DNA of 12,574 bases from Kingella_B sp963551505 (GCA_963551505.1 CAUVGV010000050.1:1-12574); one strand, 5' to 3'. Counted from the stretch's first letter, positions 1 through 6,697 are shown. A program made the numbers and translations. The notes: generated by a model from the letters alone, not told the origin.

Positions 1-19
1 CCTGCATTCGGTACAGTAA

Positions 20-78
20 GTAGTTTGGGTTGCCAAAATCCAATATTTCCAAAGTTGTTGGCGTACAACCCAACCTAC
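20..78. repeat. REP-type head-to-head pair (GTAG hairpins)
   Basis: The left unit reads GTAG then TTTGG, loop GTTG, CCAAA. The right unit, read on the minus strand, is GTAG then GTTGG, an 8-base loop, CCAAC. The outer 13 bases (20-32 and 66-78) are inverted copies with one mismatch. A GTAG tetranucleotide 5' of a small hairpin, arranged in inverted pairs, is the signature of REP/BIME sequences moved by RAYT (TnpA-REP) transposases. No such transposase is in the window. Assignment to the class is by architecture only. Confidence 0.55.
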
Positions 79-102
79 TGCTCAAATCCAACATTTATAT
101 TT

Positions 103-171
103 TATAGTAAAGAAACACAGAAAGATACAAACCGGCAACACCGTAGGCTTCTTTTGTTTTAGTTCACTATA
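103..171. mobile_element. Possible degenerate Correia-type miniature element
   Basis: The segment is bounded by TATAGT at the left and ACTATA at the right. Read on the minus strand from 171, it begins TATAGTGAACTAAAACAAAA and a few bases later has TACGGTGTTGCC. This resembles the start of neisserial Correia elements, which from memory begin TATAGTGGATTAAC and carry a TACGGCGTTGCC block. At 69 bp it is shorter than the usual size classes, and the two ends match each other poorly beyond six bases. It may be a decayed or internally deleted copy, or a coincidence. Confidence 0.35.
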
Positions 172-222
172 GCTATCTGTTGGAAAAGGTCGCGTTGTTT
201 ACACTTTTTCAGGCTGCCTCTC

Positions 223-1764
223 CTATTCCACTTCGCGCCGCCGAAACTCGCGCGGGCGCACCCCCAGCACCCCCAGCGTGCCAAAATACAAAACCACCGC
301 CAGCGCCATCAGCCCTGCCAACACCAGCGCGCGCCTGCCGCCGCCCAGCGCCGTCCAATCCACAGGAAAGGCAGCCTGAACGCCCCACACTCCCCCAGCC
401 ATCACCGCCAGCGCAATCGCCAGCCGCCGCAAAAAGCGCTTCCATTCCATCTGCGGCGCATATACTTCATGCAGGCGCAGCATGGTAAACAACAGCCCAG
501 CATTCACCACCTGCCCCAGCGCCACCGCCAGCGCCAGCCCAACGTGTTGCCAGTGCCACACCAAAAGCAAATTAAACAACTGCGTGCACACCAGCGAAAT
601 CACCGCCACCTTGGCGGGCGTTTTCACATTTTTGCGCGCATAAAACGCAGGGGCAAAAATCTTCACCATCATCATCGCAGGCAAGCCCAGCGCCGCCGCC
701 GCCAGCGCGTTTTGAATCATCCAAGCATCGTGCAGCGACACTTCGCGATACATAAACAACGTCGCCACCAGCGGAAACCCCACCACCATCAAGCCCACCG
801 CCGCAGGCAAAATCAACAGCAAACACAAGCGCAGCCCCCAATCCACCAGTGCCGAAAATTCTGTCGCGTTATCGGTTGCCGCGTGTTTAGACAAGCTCGG
901 CAGCAAAATCGTGCCCAATGCCGCGCCCACCACGCCCGAAGGCAGCTCAATCAGGCGGTCGGAATAATACAGCCACGACACGCTGCCCACCGCCAAATAA
1001 GAGGCAAAAGTGGTGTTAATCACCAGCGAAATCTGCGCCACCGACGAGCCCACAATCGACGGCAACATCTGCTTCATCACACGGCTCACCGCCGCATCGT
1101 CAAAACGCAGCTTAGGCAGCCTGAAAAAGCCCAGCTTGTATAACCACGGCAGCTGAAAGCCCAGCTGCAACAGCCCGCCCACCAACACCGCCCAGCCCAT
1201 CGCCATAATCGGCGGCGCAAAAAACGGCGTGAAAAACAGCGCAAACACAATAAACGACACATTCAGCAACACCGGTGTAAACGCAGGAATGGAAAATTTA
1301 TTGTAGGTATTCAAAATGCTGCCCACAAACGACGACAGCGAAATCAACAAAATATACGGAAAAATAATCGGCAACAGCTTCACCGCAATTTCAAAGCGCG
1401 TGCCATCTTGCGCAAAGCCGCTTGCCGTCGCCCAAATCACAAGCGGCGCGGCAAACACGCCCACCGCCGTGATAATCAACAGCGCAAACGTGAGCATCCC
1501 CGCAACGTGTTGCACAAACAATCGCGTCTCTTCATCCGATTTGTTCTGCTTATAATCCGCCAGCATCGGCACAAACGCCTGAGAAAACGCGCCCTCGGCA
1601 AAAATGCGGCGCAACAAATTGGGCAGCCGAAACGCCACCACAAACGCATCCATCGCCGCCCCCGCGCCAAAATACCGCGCCACAATCGCATCGCGCAAAA
1701 AACCCATAATGCGCGACAGCATCGTCATGCTGCTTAGCCGCGCCAAAACTGCTAATAAATTCAT
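223..1764 (-). CDS. murJ: Lipid II flippase MurJ (MviN family)
   Basis: This 513-residue inner-membrane protein should flip the undecaprenyl-linked peptidoglycan precursor lipid II from cytoplasm to periplasm. Length fits the family (E. coli MurJ about 511). The N-terminus has the typical LSRIMGFLRDAIVARYFG block, and arginines fall at R18, R24, R52 and R270 (YYSDRLIELPSG), the positions known to be essential in E. coli MurJ. Repeated hydrophobic stretches fit the MOP-superfamily 14-helix fold. The start at 1764 gives the conserved N-terminus; the Shine-Dalgarno is weak (AAGAAAG, 5-11 bases upstream). The gene is divergent from pyrH. Two DUS copies lie inside it (369-380, 1114-1125); the second encodes FRLP at residues 214-217. 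The C-terminal tail is arginine-rich. The family call is certain; regulation is not visible. Confidence 0.96.
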   Translation of the reverse strand: MNLLAVLARLSSMTMLSRIMGFLRDAIVARYFGAGAAMDAFVVAFRLPNLLRRIFAEGAFSQAFVPMLADYKQNKSDEETRLFVQHVAGMLTFALLIITAVGVFAAPLVIWATASGFAQDGTRFEIAVKLLPIIFPYILLISLSSFVGSILNTYNKFSIPAFTPVLLNVSFIVFALFFTPFFAPPIMAMGWAVLVGGLLQLGFQLPWLYKLGFFRLPKLRFDDAAVSRVMKQMLPSIVGSSVAQISLVINTTFASYLAVGSVSWLYYSDRLIELPSGVVGAALGTILLPSLSKHAATDNATEFSALVDWGLRLCLLLILPAAVGLMVVGFPLVATLFMYREVSLHDAWMIQNALAAAALGLPAMMMVKIFAPAFYARKNVKTPAKVAVISLVCTQLFNLLLVWHWQHVGLALAVALGQVVNAGLLFTMLRLHEVYAPQMEWKRFLRRLAIALAVMAGGVWGVQAAFPVDWTALGGGRRALVLAGLMALAVVLYFGTLGVLGVRPREFRRREVE

Positions 1765-1789
1765 GTTTACTTTCTTGTTTGAATTGGAT

Positions 1790-1838
1790 GCAGCCTGAAA
1801 ACCTAAAATCTGTTTGCTAAAACCTGTTTTCAGGCTGC
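1790..1838. repeat. Inverted DUS pair in the murJ leader
   Basis: Arms of 13 bases, GCAGCCTGAAAAC (1790-1802) and GTTTTCAGGCTGC (1826-1838), are perfect inverted copies around a 23-base loop. The right arm belongs to a full DUS (1829-1840); the left matches 10 of 12 bases (ATGCAGCCTGAA). The hairpin would lie about 25 bases upstream of the murJ start, so it could affect murJ transcription or translation. No T-tract follows it in either direction. Confidence 0.6.
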
Positions 1839-1891
1839 CTTATCGCCCAAACCGCGTGCACAAAAATCCGCGCAGTTTACCGCAAAACCCC

Positions 1892-1920
1892 ATTTCAGGC
1901 AGCCTGAAACCGCGTATAAT
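1892..1920 (+). promoter_or_regulatory. Predicted pyrH promoter
   Basis: A perfect -10 hexamer TATAAT sits at 1915-1920. At 17-base spacing upstream the -35 position reads ATTTCA (1892-1897), only three matches to TTGACA, and overlaps a DUS. This is the only good -10 in the murJ-pyrH gap on the plus strand. It would give a leader of roughly 110 bases. Confidence 0.5.
1894..1908. repeat. Two overlapping DUS dialects (15-mer)
   Basis: The 15-mer TTCAGGCAGCCTGAA contains AGGCAGCCTGAA on the plus strand. On the minus strand it contains AGGCTGCCTGAA, the Simonsiella dialect as I recall it. It is an almost perfect palindrome and lies in the pyrH promoter region. Confidence 0.75.
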
Positions 1921-1929
1921 TCGCGCCGT

Positions 1930-1962
1930 TAGGCTGCGCCTAGCGCAAAATGTGCGTTGCGC
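1930..1962 (+). promoter_or_regulatory. Two adjacent hairpins in the predicted pyrH leader
   Basis: TAGGC-TGC-GCCTA (1930-1942) is followed without a gap by GCGCAA, an 8-base loop and TTGCGC (1943-1962). Both start just after the expected transcription start, so the 5' end of the pyrH transcript would be structured. The function is unknown; they could stabilise the transcript or control it. No run of T follows, so this is not a simple attenuator. Confidence 0.4.
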
Positions 1963-2038
1963 CAAAGGCAAATAAACGCCCATGCCAAAGCACCCCATCT
2001 CCCCCTCTCTCCAACGCTCCCAAGATAAGGCAATCAAC

Positions 2039-2752
2039 ATGACCACCCAATATAAACGCATTCTGCTCAAACTCTCAGGCGAATCGCTGATGGGCAACGA
2101 CCCCTTTGGCATCAACCGCGACACCATCATGACCATCGTGCGCCAAGTCAAAGAAATCGCCGATTTAGGCGTGCAAGTGGGCATTGTGGTGGGCGGCGGC
2201 AACATCTTTCGCGGCGTATCCGCCCAAGCAGGCAGCATGGATAGAGCCACCGCCGACTACATGGGCATGATGGCAACCGTAATGAACGCGCTGGCGTTGA
2301 AAGACGCATTTGAAAGCATTGGCGCAAAAGCCCGCGTGCAATCCGCCCTCTCCATGCAGCAAATCGCCGAAACCTACGCCCGCCCCAAAGCCATCCAATA
2401 TCTGGAAGAACACAAAATTGTGATTTTTGCCGCAGGCACGGGCAACCCGTTTTTCACCACCGACACCGCTGCCGCCTTGCGTGGCGCAGAAATGGGCTGC
2501 GAAGTGATGCTTAAAGCCACCAACGTGGATGGCGTGTACACCGCCGACCCCAAAAAAGACCCCACCGCCACGCGCTATAAAAATGTAACCTTCAACGAAG
2601 CGATTGAGAAAAAGCTCAAAGTGATGGACACTACCGCGTTTACGCTGTGCCAAGAGCGCAATCTTAATATTGTGGTGTTCAGCATCCACAAAGCAGGCGC
2701 GCTCAAACGCGTGATTTTGGGCGAGGATGAAGGCACGCTGGTGCATAATTGA
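2039..2752 (+). CDS. pyrH: UMP kinase PyrH
   Basis: This 237-residue cytosolic enzyme phosphorylates UMP to UDP with ATP in pyrimidine nucleotide synthesis. It belongs to the bacterial amino-acid-kinase-fold UMP kinases, not the eukaryotic type. Visible family blocks are KLSGESLMG near the N-terminus, VVGGGNIFRG (about 54-63), the DYMGMMATVMNALAL helix, GTGNPFFTTDTAAALRGAEM (about 136-155) and KATNVDGVYTADP. The start at 2039 is preferred because it gives MTTQYKRILLKLSGE, the usual N-terminus, with AAGG 8 bases upstream. An in-frame ATG at 1982 would add 19 atypical residues. The gene is divergent from murJ and about 100 bases upstream of frr, but rpsB and tsf, its common upstream neighbours, are absent. 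No DUS occurs inside the gene. Confidence 0.97.
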   Translation: MTTQYKRILLKLSGESLMGNDPFGINRDTIMTIVRQVKEIADLGVQVGIVVGGGNIFRGVSAQAGSMDRATADYMGMMATVMNALALKDAFESIGAKARVQSALSMQQIAETYARPKAIQYLEEHKIVIFAAGTGNPFFTTDTAAALRGAEMGCEVMLKATNVDGVYTADPKKDPTATRYKNVTFNEAIEKKLKVMDTTAFTLCQERNLNIVVFSIHKAGALKRVILGEDEGTLVHN

Positions 2753-2760
2753 CGGTTATT

Positions 2761-2795
2761 TTCAGGCTGCCCCATCCCCATTAAGGCAGCCTGAA
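2761..2795. repeat. Inverted DUS pair between pyrH and frr
   Basis: TTCAGGCTGCCC (2761-2772, one mismatch) and AGGCAGCCTGAA (2784-2795) form an 11-base-pair stem (TTCAGGCTGCC/GGCAGCCTGAA) with loop of about 13 bases just after the pyrH stop. No T-tract follows, so termination would be inefficient at best. The right arm overlaps the predicted frr -35. Confidence 0.6.
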
Positions 2796-2820
2796 ACGAA
2801 CAAACCAACTCTGCTATAAT
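2791..2820 (+). promoter_or_regulatory. Predicted frr promoter with extended -10
   Basis: TGCTATAAT (2812-2820) is a perfect extended -10 (TGn plus TATAAT). CTGAAA at 2791-2796, four of six matches to TTGACA with 18-base spacing, may be the -35 and is the last part of a DUS. frr may therefore have its own promoter in addition to read-through from pyrH. Confidence 0.55.
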
Positions 2821-2854
2821 CCGCCCTTTATTCAGCTCCCTACGAGAACACAAC

Positions 2855-3412
2855 ATGATTAACGACATCCAAAAATCTGCCGAAGGCAAAATGCAACGCT
2901 CGCTTGAAGTGTTGAAAGAAAACCTAGCCAAAGTGCGCACTGGCCGCGCCCACACAGGCTTGCTAGACCAAGTAGAAGTGGACTACTACGGCAGCGCCGT
3001 ACCTGTGAGCCAAGTGGCAAACGTAACCTTGCTGGATGCGCGCACCATCGGCGTGAAAGTGTATGAAAGCAATATGGCTGCGGCGGTGGAAAAAGCCATC
3101 CGCGATTCTAATTTGGGGCTCAACCCCGCTGCGATGGGCGATGTGATTCGCGTGCCAATGCCCATGCTCACGGAAGAACGCCGCAAAGATTTGATTAAAG
3201 TGGTGCGCGGCGAAGCGGAAGATGGCCGCGTGTCCATCCGCAATGTGCGCCGCGATGCCAACGACCACATCAAAAAATTGTTGAAAGACAAGGAAATATC
3301 GGAAGACGAAGCGCGCCGTGGCGAAGAAGCCATCCAAAAATTAACCGACAAAGCGATTGCGGAAGTGGACAAAATCCTCGCCGCCAAAGAAGAAGATTTG
3401 ATGGCGATTTAA
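2855..3412 (+). CDS. frr: Ribosome recycling factor Frr
   Basis: This 185-residue cytosolic protein works with EF-G to split the post-termination ribosome complex. Length is exactly that of the family. The sequence is alignable throughout: MINDIQKSAEGKMQRSLEVLKENLAKVRTGRA at the N-terminus, then the small domain II (VEVDYYG, VANVTLLDARTI), then LGLNPAAMGDVIRVPMP. The C-terminal helix of the three-helix bundle includes LTEERRKDLIK and the conserved NVRRDAND. The Shine-Dalgarno is weak, with GAGA 7 bases before the ATG. The gene follows pyrH, a widely conserved order, and ends at a strong terminator. uppS and cdsA, which often follow frr, are absent. Confidence 0.97.
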   Translation: MINDIQKSAEGKMQRSLEVLKENLAKVRTGRAHTGLLDQVEVDYYGSAVPVSQVANVTLLDARTIGVKVYESNMAAAVEKAIRDSNLGLNPAAMGDVIRVPMPMLTEERRKDLIKVVRGEAEDGRVSIRNVRRDANDHIKKLLKDKEISEDEARRGEEAIQKLTDKAIAEVDKILAAKEEDLMAI

Positions 3413-3442
3413 GCGGGCGGATTATCTTTACAGACAGCAATT

Positions 3443-3486
3443 AGGCAGCCTGAAAACGGATTTAATCGTTTTCAGGCTGCCTTTTT
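3443..3486 (+). terminator. DUS-pair intrinsic terminator after frr
   Basis: Perfect 16-base inverted arms, AGGCAGCCTGAAAACG (3443-3458) and CGTTTTCAGGCTGCCT (3467-3482), enclose an 8-base loop and are followed by TTTTT (3482-3486). This is a textbook intrinsic terminator on the plus strand. On the minus strand only AATT follows, so it should end ribB transcripts less well. It lies between the convergent frr and ribB genes. Inverted DUS pairs acting as terminators are known in Neisseriaceae. Confidence 0.85.
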
Positions 3487-3501
3487 GTGTGATGCCGAAT
3501 G

Positions 3502-4596
3502 CTATGCGCCGGGTTGCTCTTCAAACGCCACCACTTCCAAGCCAAACCCGGTCAGCCCGCTCATCACCGATGGCTTGCCCAGCACGCGCATTTTTTTCAC
3601 GTTTAGGCTGGCGAGCATTTGCGCGCCGATGCCGTAGGTTTTTCTGTCCCATTTTTGCACGAGCTGGCTGTTTTTTGGTAGCGTGCGTTCCAGCAGGGCT
3701 GCGCCGTCTTCGGTGCGGTGCAGCAGGATAATCACGCCGCTTGGGGCAGCCTGAACGCGGGCTAGGGCTTGCGGTAGCGTCCATGAATGGTTGGGGTCGG
3801 GCTGGATAAAATCCAGCGCGGAAAAGGGTTCGTGCACGCGCACTACGGTCTCGGCGGCGTTTTCAGGCTGCCCTTTCACCAGCGCAAGGTGGGTGTCGCC
3901 GTTGAGCTTGTCCACATAAACGTGTTGGCGAAAATCGCCCCACGGGGTGTGCACCAGCGTGTCGCCCATCTCTTCCAGCAGGCTTTCGGTGCGGCTGCGG
4001 TATTCAATCAAATCGGCAATCGTGCCGATTTTTAAGCCGTGTTGCTCGGCAAATTGCAAAAGCTCGGGCATCCGCGCCATGGTGCCGTCATCGTTCAAAA
4101 TTTCGCAAATCGCGCCTGCGCCAATCAACCCTGCCATGTGGGCTAAATCCACGGCGGCTTCGGTGTGCCCCGCGCGAATCAGCACGCCGCCTTTTTGCGC
4201 GCGCAGCGGGAAAATATGCCCCGGTTGCACGATGTCTTGCGGCTGCACATTGGGCGACACGGCGGTTTGGATGGTGAGCGCGCGGTCGGCGGCGGAAATG
4301 CCTGTGGTGGTGCCGTTGGCGGCTTCTATGGAAACGGTGAAGTTGGTGCCGTATTGCGCGCCGTTTTGCTGGGTCATCATCGGCAAGCCGAGCTTGTCCA
4401 CTAGGGCGTTTTCCATCGGCAGGCACACCAAGCCGCGCGCGTGTTTAATCATAAAATTGATGGCTTCGGGCGTTACAAACTGCGCCGCCATCACAAGGTC
4501 GCCTTCGTTTTCGCGGTCTTCGGCATCGGTGATGATGACCATTTTGCCTGCTTTGATGTCGGCGATGATTTCAGGGATGGGAGAGATTTGTGCCAT
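3502..4596 (-). CDS. ribB: DHBP synthase with degenerate GCH II domain (RibBX)
   Basis: The N-terminal half (about 1-205) is 3,4-dihydroxy-2-butanone 4-phosphate synthase, which converts ribulose 5-phosphate to the four-carbon riboflavin precursor. It shows DREN-EGDLVMAA (E29, E31, D33), HARGLVCLP, GTTTGISAADRA and RAGHTEAAVDLAHMAGL (H144). The C-terminal half (about 212-364) resembles GTP cyclohydrolase II (TPWGDFRQHVY, HLALVKG, VRVH, YGIGAQML), but the zinc cysteine block and the EGRGIGL motif are missing. There is no cysteine at all after C164. That half should not have cyclohydrolase activity, as described for the RibBX variant of proteobacteria; a separate ribA is expected elsewhere. AAGGA precedes the start by about 6 bases. 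Two one-mismatch DUS lie in the C-terminal half (3744-3755, 3862-3873). The gene is convergent with frr. I see no FMN riboswitch upstream. Confidence 0.92.
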   Translation of the reverse strand: MAQISPIPEIIADIKAGKMVIITDAEDRENEGDLVMAAQFVTPEAINFMIKHARGLVCLPMENALVDKLGLPMMTQQNGAQYGTNFTVSIEAANGTTTGISAADRALTIQTAVSPNVQPQDIVQPGHIFPLRAQKGGVLIRAGHTEAAVDLAHMAGLIGAGAICEILNDDGTMARMPELLQFAEQHGLKIGTIADLIEYRSRTESLLEEMGDTLVHTPWGDFRQHVYVDKLNGDTHLALVKGQPENAAETVVRVHEPFSALDFIQPDPNHSWTLPQALARVQAAPSGVIILLHRTEDGAALLERTLPKNSQLVQKWDRKTYGIGAQMLASLNVKKMRVLGKPSVMSGLTGFGLEVVAFEEQPGA

Positions 4597-4632
4597 GATG
4601 GTTCCTTTGCTGTGGTGGGGTTGCGGGGTGGC

Positions 4633-4638
4633 ATTGTA
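4633..4638 (-). promoter_or_regulatory. Candidate ribB -10 element
   Basis: On the minus strand this reads TACAAT, about 36 bases upstream of the ribB start and the best -10 in the gap. No convincing -35 lies at 16-18 base spacing, so the promoter is tentative. Confidence 0.3.
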
Positions 4639-4679
4639 CGCTTTTTGCGGGGGGATTGCTTTACGTTTGTTTACAGAAT

Positions 4680-4719
4680 AGGCAGCCTGAAAAGGGGGTT
4701 ACTCCATTTCAGGCTGCCT
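4680..4719. terminator. Inverted DUS pair upstream of ribB
   Basis: AGGCAGCCTGAAA (4680-4692) and TTTCAGGCTGCCT (4707-4719) are perfect 13-base arms with a 14-base loop. On the plus strand TTTTG follows. On the minus strand, where the neighbouring genes are transcribed, only ATTCTG follows. It could insulate ribB from transcription of the upstream small membrane-protein gene, but the weak T-tract makes this uncertain. Confidence 0.5.
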
Positions 4720-4757
4720 TTTGTTGTGGGATAAATAAAGCCGTTGCTGATTTAATC

Positions 4758-4823
4758 AGCGCGTAGAACGTGTGAACGGGTGTGCATATCATGAAACGGT
4801 GCGTGGCAAAGCTACACACACCA
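4758..4823. repeat. Degenerate GTAG repeat related to 8573-8652
   Basis: The segment begins CAGCGCGTAG and near its end has GTGCGTGGCAAAGC followed by a CACAC stretch. Both blocks, in the same order, recur at 8569-8652 (CAGCGCGTAG and GTGCGTGGCAAAGC, then CACAC). It looks like a decayed copy of the same paired element and lies in a gene-free gap between ribB and the small membrane protein. Confidence 0.35.
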
Positions 4824-4847
4824 CGTCAATATATTTCAGGCTGCCTT

Positions 4848-5138
4848 TTAAGCACGGCTTTTGTACCACATACCCAGCGCATAGCAGATGATGCCTGCGC
4901 TGCCAAGCAGGGCGAACAGGATGCCTTTTTTGCGGGCGTTGGGGCAATACCAATACACGCTAAGGCTAAATGTGAAAAACAGGCTGATGGCAATCCACAG
5001 CATTTGGTGCGGCTGCTTTTGATAGCGGTTGAGCGTGTAGGTTTCGCTGAGCATGATGTAAAGCTGCCACAGCGCGGCGATAGCGAGCAGCGGGATGGCG
5101 ATAAGGATAAACAGAGCGGCGAGGTCTAGGTGGGTCAT
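4848..5138 (-). CDS. Small three-helix membrane protein, function unknown
   Basis: This 96-residue protein has three predicted membrane segments: about 7-29 (FILIAIPLLAIAALW), 46-65 (MLWIAISLFFTFSLSVYW) and 72-91 (GILFALLGSAGIICYALGM). Short charged loops (NRYQKQPHQ, NARKK) separate them, and the C-terminus is positively charged (KSRA). I do not recognise the family. The start at 5138 is chosen because an upstream in-frame ATG (5207) would add a segment translated partly from a DUS. No Shine-Dalgarno is visible before 5138, which lowers confidence in the exact start. The gene lies 113 bases downstream of pepA on the same strand, so co-transcription is possible. A DUS (4835-4846) begins one base past its stop codon. 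Confidence 0.65.
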   Translation of the reverse strand: MTHLDLAALFILIAIPLLAIAALWQLYIMLSETYTLNRYQKQPHQMLWIAISLFFTFSLSVYWYCPNARKKGILFALLGSAGIICYALGMWYKSRA

Positions 5139-5162
5139 GGTGGGGTGATGTAAACAAGATTG

Positions 5163-5223
5163 AGGCAGCCTGAAAACACAGTTTAACCAAGCAAAGCAAG
5201 TAAACACGGTTTTCAGGCTGTCT
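5163..5223. repeat. Inverted DUS pair after pepA
   Basis: AGGCAGCCTGAA (5163-5174) and the one-mismatch copy TTCAGGCTGTCT (5212-5223) face each other across 37 bases between pepA and the small membrane-protein gene. The loop is long and no T-tract follows on the minus strand, so it is a weak terminator candidate. Confidence 0.5.
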
Positions 5224-5251
5224 TTTAATATTGAATAAATAACAACGCGGC

Positions 5252-6661
5252 TTATTGCGCCTGATTACTCAAATACTGCAACAGCAACGCCACAGGTCGC
5301 CCTGTCGCGCCTTTTTGTGCGCCCGACTTCCATGCCGTGCCTGCGATGTCCAAATGCGCCCATTTGTAGTTTTCGGCAAAGTGCGCCAAGAAGGTGGCGG
5401 CGGTGATGGTGCCAGCGGGGCGGCCGCCGATGTTTTGCAAATCGGCAAAATTGGATTTGAGTTGTTCCTTGTATTCGGGGAACAGCGGCAACTGCCATGC
5501 TTTATCGTTGCTTTCGCGCGCGGCGGCCAGCAGCGCGTCCACCAAATCTTGGTCGTTGCCCATCACGCCGCTGGCAACGTGTCCCAGCGCAATGATGCAT
5601 GCGCCTGTGAGCGTGGCGGCATCAATCACGGCTTGCGGCTTAAAGTTTTGTTCCACATAAGTGAGCGCGTCGCACAGCACCAAACGCCCCTCGGCATCGG
5701 TATTTAGGTTTTCAATGGTGGTGCCGTTCATGGCTTTGACCACATCGCCCGGTTTGGACGCGCCGCCATCGGGCATATTTTCGCAAGTGGCGACCACGGT
5801 TACCAAGTTAATCGGCAGCTTGGCTTTGGCGGCGGCGACAAACGTGCCAATCATCGCCGCCGCGCCGCACATATCGTATTTCATCTCGTCCATGCCTTCG
5901 CCGGGTTTCAACGAGATGCCGCCGCTGTCAAAGGTTAAACCCTTGCCCACCAACACAATCGGCTGTGCCGCTTTATCCGCCGCGCCAAAATAGCGCAGTT
6001 CCAATAGCTTCGGCTCTTCTTTGCTGCCTTTGGCTACGCCCCAAAAGGACGGCATATTTTCGCGGATGTAATCGCCGCCCAAAATTTTGGCTTCCGCGCC
6101 CACAGCCTGCGCTTCGCGGGCAGCGGTTTCGGCAAGATAAGTGGGCGTGCAGATGTTTGAGCCTGTGTTGCCCAAGTCTTTGCATAGGTTCACGCCGTAT
6201 AACAAGGCTTCGGCGCGGTTTAAGGCAGCCTGAATTTCATCACCATGCTGCGCGTGCACAAACTGCACTTGCGCGAGCTTGGCGGGGTTGGCTTCTTTTT
6301 TGAAGCGGTCAAAACGGTACACCGCCTCGCCAATCGCCGCCACCAGCGCAGCCACCACGCGCGGCGCGTTTTCGGCGCATAAGGGGTTTAAATCAATCGC
6401 CAACGTTTTTTGTTTTTGCGCCCATGCGGCGGCTTCTTTGGCGGCTTTTTGCAGCGTTTCGGTTTGCAAATCGGCAAAACGCAGCACGGCGATGCTTTTC
6501 AGGCTGCCTGAAACGGGCAGTTTGGTTTCGGCAAAGCTGTCTTTTTCATCCAAGCTGTTACACAACAATTGCGCGGTTTCATCGTGAAGCTGGCTGGCTT
6601 CGGTGCAAACAAATAATTGCGCCGCTTCGGGCAGCGCGGCGGCGGCAAGGGTAAATTGCAT
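5252..6661 (-). CDS. pepA: Leucyl aminopeptidase PepA (M17 family)
   Basis: This 469-residue cytosolic enzyme removes N-terminal amino acids from peptides using two metal ions and is normally a hexamer. The C-terminal catalytic domain is complete. VGKGLTFDSGGISLKPG supplies K240, D245 and K252; YDMCGAAAM supplies D263; NTDAEGRLVLCDAL supplies D322, E324 and R326. All correspond to the E. coli PepA active-site residues at a constant offset of 30. The N-terminal domain (about 1-150) is divergent, as usual. The start at 6661 is supported by AAAGGA about 8 bases upstream; an upstream ATG at 6727 would add a non-conserved tail lacking such support. DUS copies lie inside the gene at 6223-6234 and 6498-6512. 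It is divergent from fabH across a repeat-filled gap. Confidence 0.96.
   Translation of the reverse strand: MQFTLAAAALPEAAQLFVCTEASQLHDETAQLLCNSLDEKDSFAETKLPVSGSLKSIAVLRFADLQTETLQKAAKEAAAWAQKQKTLAIDLNPLCAENAPRVVAALVAAIGEAVYRFDRFKKEANPAKLAQVQFVHAQHGDEIQAALNRAEALLYGVNLCKDLGNTGSNICTPTYLAETAAREAQAVGAEAKILGGDYIRENMPSFWGVAKGSKEEPKLLELRYFGAADKAAQPIVLVGKGLTFDSGGISLKPGEGMDEMKYDMCGAAAMIGTFVAAAKAKLPINLVTVVATCENMPDGGASKPGDVVKAMNGTTIENLNTDAEGRLVLCDALTYVEQNFKPQAVIDAATLTGACIIALGHVASGVMGNDQDLVDALLAAARESNDKAWQLPLFPEYKEQLKSNFADLQNIGGRPAGTITAATFLAHFAENYKWAHLDIAGTAWKSGAQKGATGRPVALLLQYLSNQAQ
6498..6512. repeat. Overlapping DUS dialects inside pepA
   Basis: The 15-mer TTCAGGCTGCCTGAA carries AGGCAGCCTGAA on the minus strand (6498-6509) and AGGCTGCCTGAA on the plus strand (6501-6512). 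It is translated near residues 50-55 of PepA in the variable N-terminal domain (SGSLK follows from it). Confidence 0.75.
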
Positions 6662-6697
6662 GGGGTTTCCTTTGTGGACGAGTTGCAGAAAGGGCAA

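Larger units (their letters stand above)
1..222. other. Gene-free left edge with repeats
   Basis: No credible coding sequence is visible here. The stretch holds a head-to-head pair of GTAG-hairpin repeats (20-78), a possible degenerate Correia-type element (103-171) and one DUS copy (208-219) that begins 4 bases past the murJ stop. No T-rich stem-loop terminator for murJ is evident. Reading frames in this stretch are low-complexity antisense translations. Confidence 0.7.

Noticed and set aside
469..1143. 224-codon plus-strand frame antisense to murJ
   Set aside because: It is a His/Arg/Gln-rich shadow of the GC-biased murJ codons; murJ itself has full family conservation.
1982..2038. Upstream ATG extending pyrH by 19 residues
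   Set aside because: The added residues are not part of the family and no ribosome binding site precedes it; the ATG at 2039 has AAGG at good spacing and the usual N-terminus.
2761..2795. Strong terminator between pyrH and frr
   Set aside because: The stem has a mismatched DUS and no T-tract on either strand, so it is listed only as a repeat.
4597..4847. Possible FMN riboswitch upstream of ribB
   Set aside because: I looked for the conserved RFN segments (such as AGGGTGAAATTCCC-like blocks) and saw none; the gap holds a DUS pair and a degenerate repeat.
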